From NCBI GenBank assembly GCA_007570945.1, contig RKSH01000112.1, positions 1-10,688 on the forward strand: a stretch of DNA of 10,688 nt. Reading direction: 5' to 3'. This document shows positions 6,181 through 10,688 of this stretch, piece after piece; the stretch's first letter is position 1, and each line of letters starts with the position of its first letter. Origin of the DNA: Gammaproteobacteria bacterium (GTDB lineage Bacteria > Pseudomonadota > Gammaproteobacteria > Arenicellales > Spongiicolonaceae). The position numbers and the translations under genes were made by a program. The notes under the pieces were generated by a model. That model had not been told where the DNA came from. It searched no databases and saw only the letters and a program-made list of their open reading frames with translations.

Positions 6181-6306
6181 ATGGCGGTCTGCAGTGCAAA
6201 AATGACGGCGGCGGGGGCGGGAATGGTGGTTGCAGTTGCAAAAGCGGTGGTTGCAGGCCGCGGAATGGTGGTTTGGACTGTGAAAACGGTGACTCCGCCC
6301 GCCGCC
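6181..6306. repeat. Degenerate tandem repeat, 42-base period made of two 21-base half units
   Basis: Three 42-base units begin at 6181, 6223 and 6265. Each divides into a first half that starts ATGG and ends in AAA (6181-6201, 6223-6243, 6265-6285) and a GC-rich second half (6202-6222, 6244-6264, 6286-6306). The first halves share ATGGTGGT and GCAAAA; the first two differ mainly by two compensating one-base shifts. A further GC-rich half unit may precede at 6160-6180. The array fills the spacer between the amt terminator and the clpS promoter. Both strands stay open through it because 42 is a multiple of three and the units hold no stop, but the placement argues that it is not translated. Confidence 0.7.
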
Positions 6307-6331
6307 CCCGCCCTTACCGCCGGCCGGCATC

Positions 6332-6340
6332 TGCTATACT
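6332..6340 (+). promoter_or_regulatory. Extended -10 promoter for clpSA
   Basis: TGCTATACT is a good extended -10 element (TGn plus TATACT). Transcription would start near 6347, about 20 bases ahead of the clpS ATG at 6367. The -35 region (TTACCG at 6314-6319) is weak, as is common with extended -10 promoters. Confidence 0.5.
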
Positions 6341-6366
6341 CTCCGCCCAACCGTCCCCCGGCGAAC

Positions 6367-6702
6367 ATGAGCGATTACGACCCCCATCAGCAACAGCGCG
6401 GCGGCATGGCCCTGGTGGCGCCGCGGGCGCGGCCGCGGCGGCGGTTGCAGAAGCCGCGGCTGTACAAGGTGGTGCTGCTGAACGACGACTTCACCCCCAT
6501 GGAGTTTGTGGTGATGGTGCTGATGGAAATTTTTTATCATCCGCAGGAGGAGGCGGTGCAGATTATGCTGCATGTACACCGCAAGGGCGCCGGCGTGTGC
6601 GGGGTTTATCCGAGCGAAATCGCCGAGACCAAGGTGCGCCAGGTGAACAACTTAACGCGCAAGCACCAGCATCCGCTGCGCTGCGTGATGGAGCCGGAGT
6701 GA
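6367..6702 (+). CDS. clpS: ClpS, N-degron adaptor of the ClpAP protease
   Basis: A 111-residue adaptor that binds proteins with N-terminal Leu, Phe, Tyr or Trp and hands them to ClpA. After a flexible, Gln- and Arg-rich N-terminal extension of about 30 residues, which in this family enters the ClpA pore, the core starts at RLYKVVLLNDD. The N-degron pocket is visible: Asn39-Asp40-Asp41, Met45 in TPMEFV, and His71 in LHVHRKG. The core goes on through CGVYPSEIAETKV to HPLRCVMEPE, as in E. coli ClpS. The ATG at 6367 is preferred because the -10 element and the repeat array lie upstream and the protein then has family length (E. coli 106). The ribosome-binding site is poor. The stop overlaps the clpA start by one base. 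Confidence 0.95.
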   Translation: MSDYDPHQQQRGGMALVAPRARPRRRLQKPRLYKVVLLNDDFTPMEFVVMVLMEIFYHPQEEAVQIMLHVHRKGAGVCGVYPSEIAETKVRQVNNLTRKHQHPLRCVMEPE

Positions 6703-8996
6703 TGATTTCCAGGGAACTGGAACTCTCCCTAAGCGGCGCGGTGAATGCCGCCCGCGAGATGTCCCACCAGGTCATCACCGTGGAGCACCTGCTGGCGGCG
6801 CTGCTGGACAACCCCAGCGCGGCCAAGGCTTTGCGCGCCTGCGGCGGAAATTTGGAGGTCCTGCGCCGCGACCTGAAAGAATATATTGATGCGCATGTCC
6901 CGCGCATTCCCGAGGGGCGCAACGGCCAGGCCGAGCCCGGGGACGGTTTTCAGCGTGTTTTGCAGCGCGCCATTTTGCATGTGCGCGGCGCCGGCAGAAA
7001 GGAGGTGGTGGGCGCCAATGTGCTGGTGGCGATTTTCTCCGAGAAAGAAAGCCCCGCCCTGCAAATTTTGCACAAGCAGGCAATCTCCCGCTTCGACGTG
7101 ACCAACTATCTGGCCCACGGCATCACAAAAAATTTGCGCGAGCCATCGGAATCGTACGCCCCGCTGTCCTCCGGCATGGATGACGACGACCTCGATTACG
7201 CCGGCCGCGGCGACCCGCTGAAAACCTTTGCCCGCAACTTAAATGAACTGGCGCGGCGCGGAAAAATCGACCCGCTCATCGGCCGAGAGGAGGAACTGGA
7301 GCGCACCATTCAGGTGCTGTGCCGGCGCGGCAAAAACAACCCCCTCTACGTGGGTGAGGCCGGCGTCGGCAAAACCGCGGTGGCCGAGGGCCTGGCGGGG
7401 AAGATTGTCGGCGGCGAAATTCCAGAAGTCATGGCCGAGTGCACGGTTTACTCCCTGGACATGGGCGCGCTGCTCGCCGGCACCAAATACCGCGGCGACT
7501 TTGAACAGCGGCTGAAGGCGGTGCTGGCGGCTCTTGAGCGTTTGCCGAAGGCGGTTCTTTTTATCGACGAGATTCACACCATCATCGGCGCCGGCGCCGC
7601 AAGCGGCGGCGCCATGGACGCCTCCAACCTGCTCAAGCCGGCCCTCGCCGCCGGCGACATTCGCTGCATCGGCTCCACCACCTATCAGGAATACCGCGGC
7701 ATTTTTGAAAAAGACCGCGCGCTGTCGCGGCGTTTCCAGAAGATTGACATCGCCGAGCCCGGCGTGGATGAGAGCGTGCGGATTTTGTACGGTTTGCGCT
7801 CGCGTTTTGAGCGGCACCACAATGTCCGTTACACGCGCCCGGCGTTGCGCGCCGCGGTGGAGTTGTCGCAGCGCCACATCGGCGGGCGCTACCTGCCGGA
7901 CAAGGCCATTGATGTGGTGGACGAGGCCGGCGCGCGGGTGCAACTGGGCGGATTCGCCCCCGGCCGGCGGCGCAAAACCAGAACCGTGTCCGTGGCCGAC
8001 ATTGAGACGGTGGTGTCGCGCATGGCGCGCATTCCGCCGAGGCATGTCTCCGACTCCGACCGGAAATCCCTGAAAAATCTGGAACGCGACCTAAAGATGG
8101 TGGTGTTCGGCCAGGACCAGGCCATCGGCGCGCTGGCGTCCTCCATTAAACTCGCCCGCGCCGGGCTGGACCAGCAGCGGCGGCCAATCTGTTCTTTTCT
8201 TTTTTGCGGCCCCACCGGCGTCGGCAAAACCGAGGTCACCCGCCAGTTGGCGCTGGCCCTGGGCATTGAACTGGCGCGCTTTGACATGTCCGAATACATG
8301 GAACGCCACACCGTCTCCCGCCTCATCGGCGCGCCGCCGGGCTACGTCGGTTTTGACCAGGGCGGGCTGCTGACCGACGCCGTCAGCAAGCACCCGCACT
8401 GCGTTTTGCTGCTGGACGAAATTGAAAAAGCCCACGCCGATGTGTTCAACCTGCTGTTGCAGGTGATGGACCACGGCGCCCTCACCGACCACAACGGCCG
8501 GCGGGCCGATTTTCGCAATGTGATTATCGTGATGACCACCAACGCCGGCGCCGTGCAGACCGCGCGCGCCTCCATGGGCTTCACCGACCAGGACCACAGC
8601 GGCGACGACACCGAGGCCATCAACCGCACATTCAGCCCCGAGTTCCGCAACCGGTTGGACGCCATCATCCGTTTCAACCCCCTGGACCGCGCCACCATTC
8701 TGCATGTGGTGGAAAAATTTCTCATGGAATTGGAGCAGCAGATGGCGGAAAAAAACGTGCACTTCAGCGCCACCCCCGGCGCCGTGGCCTGGCTGGCCGA
8801 CCACGGTTACGACAAAACCATGGGCGCCCGCCCCATGGCGCGGGTGCTCCGCGAAAAAATCAAACGCCCGCTGGCCGACGAATTATTGTTCGGCGAATTG
8901 TCCGGCGGCGGCGAGGTGGCGGTCAAGGTGAAGGGCGGCAAACTCCACCTCAAAATAACCGCCGCGCAAAAAACCCCGGCCGCGGCGGCGGAGTGA
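6702..8996 (+). CDS. clpA: ClpA, ATP-dependent unfoldase subunit of the ClpAP protease
   Basis: A 764-residue AAA+ unfoldase that threads substrates into the ClpP chamber; ClpS docks on its N-terminal domain. Domains in order: double Clp-N repeat (about 1-145) starting MISRELELSLSGAVNAA; acidic linker with MDDDDLDY (159-166); first AAA+ module with Walker A GEAGVGKT (218-225) and Walker B VLFIDE (285-290); second module with Walker A GPTGVGKT (503-510), Walker B VLLLDE (568-573) and a C-terminal D2-small domain. The pore loop KYRGDF (262-267) is present. The ClpP-docking loop reads SMGF (624-627) where E. coli has SIGL, which fits the allowed hydrophobic-Gly-Leu/Phe pattern. The length matches E. 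coli ClpA (758), and it lacks the coiled-coil middle domain of ClpB. Its ATG overlaps the clpS stop (TGATG), so the pair is translationally coupled. Confidence 0.97.
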   Translation: MISRELELSLSGAVNAAREMSHQVITVEHLLAALLDNPSAAKALRACGGNLEVLRRDLKEYIDAHVPRIPEGRNGQAEPGDGFQRVLQRAILHVRGAGRKEVVGANVLVAIFSEKESPALQILHKQAISRFDVTNYLAHGITKNLREPSESYAPLSSGMDDDDLDYAGRGDPLKTFARNLNELARRGKIDPLIGREEELERTIQVLCRRGKNNPLYVGEAGVGKTAVAEGLAGKIVGGEIPEVMAECTVYSLDMGALLAGTKYRGDFEQRLKAVLAALERLPKAVLFIDEIHTIIGAGAASGGAMDASNLLKPALAAGDIRCIGSTTYQEYRGIFEKDRALSRRFQKIDIAEPGVDESVRILYGLRSRFERHHNVRYTRPALRAAVELSQRHIGGRYLPDKAIDVVDEAGARVQLGGFAPGRRRKTRTVSVADIETVVSRMARIPPRHVSDSDRKSLKNLERDLKMVVFGQDQAIGALASSIKLARAGLDQQRRPICSFLFCGPTGVGKTEVTRQLALALGIELARFDMSEYMERHTVSRLIGAPPGYVGFDQGGLLTDAVSKHPHCVLLLDEIEKAHADVFNLLLQVMDHGALTDHNGRRADFRNVIIVMTTNAGAVQTARASMGFTDQDHSGDDTEAINRTFSPEFRNRLDAIIRFNPLDRATILHVVEKFLMELEQQMAEKNVHFSATPGAVAWLADHGYDKTMGARPMARVLREKIKRPLADELLFGELSGGGEVAVKVKGGKLHLKITAAQKTPAAAAE

Positions 8997-9062
8997 ACGC
9001 GGCTTATGAATTCCCGGCCTCCGCCATACTCCGCCGCAAACCCAGCCGCCGAGCATTCCGTT

Positions 9063-9200
9063 ATGAACACCGCCGCCGCCGTGCAACCGCCCGCCGATGC
9101 GGTGCCGGAGCATCTGGCGGATGAGGAAGCGTTCCGCGTCGCCGAGCGGCGCATGGCAAGATTTGGAGAGCGGCCGGTCGGACGCCTTGCCGCCGGATGA
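9063..9200 (+). CDS. Doubtful 45-residue hypothetical ORF
   Basis: This ORF fills most of the gap between clpA and the next gene. The reading frame extends up to an ATG at 9006, but codons before 9063 have less GC at the third position than those after it, so the later ATG is preferred. The protein begins MNTAAAVQPPADAVPEHL and ends with a charged stretch DEEAFRVAERRMARFGERPVGRLAAG. No family is recognised and no good ribosome-binding site is seen. It could be a real small protein, the N-terminal remnant of a longer one, or chance. Its stop is 17 bases ahead of the following gene. Confidence 0.3.
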   Translation: MNTAAAVQPPADAVPEHLADEEAFRVAERRMARFGERPVGRLAAG

Positions 9201-9217
9201 GGTGATAAGAGACAGCC

Positions 9218-9538
9218 ATGTCCGATAAAGGCAGACTCCACGAACAAGGCTTTAACTACGCGTTAGCCGCGGCGCTTCGCAAGTGTTTCCCCAAGTGGAA
9301 CAAGGAGGGCTACATCAGCGCGGAGCGCACCGGCGGCGGCAAGCGCGTCGACATCGCCATCGCGGTCAGAGTTCCGGCCGCGTATCAAGCGATGGACGAA
9401 GACGGTGCGCATGCCACGTTGGACGCCGGCGCGCCCATCGGTTACGCGGTGTTGCAACGCAGCGGTTACCGATTCGAATTATGGTGGCGTGAATTTACCG
9501 GCGCATGTCGCCGCGCCGCGCATGCCGTCGCCGTTTAA
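9218..9538 (+). CDS. 106-residue protein resembling a shortened PD-(D/E)XK-like nuclease domain
   Basis: The ATG follows AAGAGA by four bases. The N-terminal half (LHEQGFNYALAAALRKCFPKWNKEG, then ISAERTGGGKRVDIAI) resembles the opening of restriction-enzyme-like domains found at the N-terminus of some helicase or DNA-methylase proteins, where a Glu (here Glu36) and an Asp of an R-x-D-I motif (Asp45) belong to the metal site. In those proteins a strand with the Glu-x-Glu/Lys pair and a conserved stretch follows; here the chain passes straight to AVRVPAAYQAMDED and IGYAVLQRS, which resemble the later part. The gene may therefore carry an internal deletion and be inactive. This parallel is from memory of family patterns, not an alignment. 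The last 12 residues (ACRRAAHAVAV) are low complexity. Confidence 0.6.
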   Translation: MSDKGRLHEQGFNYALAAALRKCFPKWNKEGYISAERTGGGKRVDIAIAVRVPAAYQAMDEDGAHATLDAGAPIGYAVLQRSGYRFELWWREFTGACRRAAHAVAV

Positions 9539-9542
9539 CCCT

Positions 9543-9564
9543 CAACCGGAGAAATAACCATGTC
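9543..9564 (+). repeat. Shared leader copy 1 (ribosome-binding region)
   Basis: These 22 bases begin CAACCGGAGAA and end ACCATGTC, including the start codon of the 138-residue ORF. They match the stretch 10015-10036 at 20 of 22 positions. The core CAACCGGAGAAT/A also precedes the YceI-family gene (minus strand, 321-310). Confidence 0.65.
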
Positions 9565-9976
9565 TTTACCCACCGACTCCGCCGTCGATGCCGCTGCGCT
9601 GGACAGGCCGGCGTTTTCCAAAGCCACAACCGATGCGGCGTGCGCCGATGCCGTGCGCGCGTTGTTTTCCAAACACGGCATGCAAGCTGTGCCGTGGGCG
9701 CGCCGGATTATCGCCGCCGCCACGCACGGAATTTTTAGTGACGAAGACCGCGGCGACTCCGGAAACTGGAATCGTTGCGCCCTCGGCACCGCGACAGCGC
9801 CGATCGAATTTGTCGCCGTCGGCGGCGCGATAAGCACCCTGCGCCCGGCCGATAAAACGCTATGGGAACTGGCGAAAGAGTTCGATGCCGCCGTCTGGAG
9901 CGACGACTTTCCACGCGCCGCGGCCGCTGTTATCAAAATCGAGAAGCGCGCCGCGCAACTTGCCGCCGACGGTTAA
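9560..9976 (+). CDS. 138-residue protein of unknown function
   Basis: The gene starts 21 bases after the stop of the 106-residue ORF and has a clear ribosome-binding site, CCGGAG, eight bases before its ATG. The protein is soluble by appearance, with no signal peptide or membrane helix. An Ala-rich helical N-terminal part (about 10-57, with VRALFSKHGMQAVPWARRIIAAAT) is followed by a polar segment with several Asp and Trp (FSDEDRGDSGNWNRCALGT, 59-77), a possible strand (PIEFVAVGGAIS), and a helical C-terminus (LWELAKEFDAAVW to IKIEKRAAQLAADG). It does not match a family I know. High GC at third codon positions and the good ribosome-binding site support a real gene. It lies in a same-strand run with the ORFs on both sides and may share a transcript with them. 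Confidence 0.7.
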   Translation: MSLPTDSAVDAAALDRPAFSKATTDAACADAVRALFSKHGMQAVPWARRIIAAATHGIFSDEDRGDSGNWNRCALGTATAPIEFVAVGGAISTLRPADKTLWELAKEFDAAVWSDDFPRAAAAVIKIEKRAAQLAADG

Positions 9977-10014
9977 CCCGCGCCGGCGATGTCGCCGCGC
10001 TTTTCCCGCAACCG

Positions 10015-10036
10015 CAACCGGAGAATTCACCATGTC
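10015..10036 (+). repeat. Shared leader copy 2 (ribosome-binding region)
   Basis: This stretch is nearly identical to 9543-9564 and ends in the start codon of the 206-residue ORF. A second short match, ATGTCGCCGCGC, lies upstream of both copies (9505-9516 and 9989-10000) at different distances (38 and 26 bases). Confidence 0.65.
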
Positions 10037-10652
10037 AAAACCGCAAACCGCCGCGCCCATCGACCTGAATGCCCACCGCGCGAACCGCGCGATTAAAAAC
10101 CATGTCGCCGCCCTTGCCGCCCATCACGCCGACCCGCCGGAGCCGGAACCGTTGACTGAGTACGACCAACGCGCCATCGAAACCGCCCGCCGCCATGGTT
10201 ATATCTACCCGAAATGCCCGGACTGCCTGGGCCGCCATGGTCACTGGCGACTCTGCCCGTTGCCGCTTTCGCCGGAGAACATCACCGCCGCCGACGGACT
10301 CGTGCCGCTTATCAGACACGACTGGAATCCAGGCGAGCCGTCTGTCGATCGCGTGACGCCCGAGGAATTTGCCAAGCGATACCGCGCCGCTTCTGCCGAA
10401 ATCGAAAGCCAAGCGGAAAAAGCCATGCGCGCCGAGGTTGCCAAACTGGATGCCGACGGACACTACAAAGCGTGTGGCACATATCCGCCATCGGAATACC
10501 AATGCAAAAACATAATCCGGTTAATCACCGCCGCCGGCTACGGGTGGCGCGATGACGAGTGGCAAGCGGTCGCCGCGCTGGGTGGTTGCCAAATCGCCGT
10601 GCTTATCGGCGCCGCAAAGCATGACCACGTCAACACGGAGATGCCGGAATAA
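10032..10652 (+). CDS. 206-residue protein of unknown function with a Cys/His cluster
   Basis: The ATG at 10032 has CCGGAG eight bases ahead; an in-frame ATG at 9885 would overlap the previous gene and is rejected. The chain starts MSKPQTAAPIDLNAHRANRAIKN and holds a likely metal-binding cluster Cys62-x2-Cys65-x3-His69-x-His71-x3-Cys75 in PKCPDCLGRHGHWRLC, just after a helical segment (YDQRAIETARRHGY). A second pair of Cys at about 163 and 173 (YKACGTYPPSEYQC) follows an Ala/Glu/Lys-rich helix (RAASAEIESQAEKAMRAEVAKLDAD), and the end is a helical region with Trp (YGWRDDEWQAVAALGGC). No signal peptide or membrane segment is seen. I cannot name a family. A zinc-stabilised fold is suggested, but binding to nucleic acid or protein cannot be told apart. 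Confidence 0.72.
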   Translation: MSKPQTAAPIDLNAHRANRAIKNHVAALAAHHADPPEPEPLTEYDQRAIETARRHGYIYPKCPDCLGRHGHWRLCPLPLSPENITAADGLVPLIRHDWNPGEPSVDRVTPEEFAKRYRAASAEIESQAEKAMRAEVAKLDADGHYKACGTYPPSEYQCKNIIRLITAAGYGWRDDEWQAVAALGGCQIAVLIGAAKHDHVNTEMPE

Positions 10653-10688
10653 CGGGGTGGGGAACACCTCACAGTCCCTCACCACTAC
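10653..10688. other. Right edge of the window, no gene seen
   Basis: Thirty-six bases after the last ORF. They contain a direct repeat of CCTCAC four bases apart and a four-base GGTG/CACC inverted repeat, too little to call a terminator or a site. Confidence 0.3.

Noticed and set aside
6181..6366. An N-terminal extension of ClpS of 62 residues through the tandem repeats
   Set aside because: The frame is open, but a good extended -10 element lies inside it at 6332-6340, ClpS has its usual length from 6367, and the extension is a 14-residue low-complexity repeat.
6096..6368. Minus-strand frame of 90 codons with repeated TTIPRPA-like units
   Set aside because: The repeated peptide is a result of the 42-base DNA repeat. 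The frame covers the amt terminator and the clpS promoter and lacks a ribosome-binding site.
9535..10502. Minus-strand frames of 133 and 155 codons opposite the two unknown genes
   Set aside because: Neither shows a ribosome-binding site or a recognisable pattern, while both plus-strand genes have strong ribosome-binding sites at their starts.

Overview
The window looks like chromosomal DNA from a GC-rich bacterium, most likely a gammaproteobacterium. The basis is the gene set (guaB-guaA-tadA in series, a ClpS/ClpA adaptor-unfoldase pair, a YceI-type periplasmic protein) and their close resemblance to enterobacterial family members; for example, IMPDH with the chosen start places its catalytic Cys at residue 304, against 305 in E. 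coli. No rRNA, tRNA, CRISPR array, transposase or integrase was seen.

Left part (1-3862, minus strand): a compact purine operon reads guaB > guaA > tadA, with a 3-base gap and then an ATGA overlap, followed after 59 bases by the 5' part of a yceI gene that runs off the window. guaB makes XMP from IMP and guaA makes GMP from XMP. TadA makes the wobble inosine in tRNA-Arg. A perfect TATAAT lies seven bases ahead of the guaB ATG, so this operon may start as a leaderless mRNA.

Middle part (3863-6150): a divergent locus. To the left run two tiny overlapping membrane-protein genes (81 and 45 residues). To the right run an Amt/MEP/Rh-type ammonium transporter and a 61-residue single-helix membrane protein, ended by a strong intrinsic terminator. 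No glnK (P-II) gene accompanies the transporter. The 237-base divergent spacer holds a CRP-like site placed at about -41.5 from a plausible start of the small-protein operon, and a perfect 12-base palindrome on the amt side.

Next (6151-8996): a GC-rich spacer built of 21/42-base degenerate tandem repeats, then clpS and clpA overlapping by one base. ClpS brings N-degron substrates to ClpA, which unfolds them for ClpP (not in this window).

Right end (8997-10688): a run of plus-strand ORFs of unknown function. One small ORF is doubtful. One resembles the N-terminal part of PD-(D/E)XK nuclease-like proteins but seems to lack the middle, and two are unrecognised, one with a Cys/His cluster. Two of these share a nearly identical leader around the ribosome-binding site, and the same leader core is found ahead of yceI. 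This end looks like accessory DNA and is the least explained part of the window.
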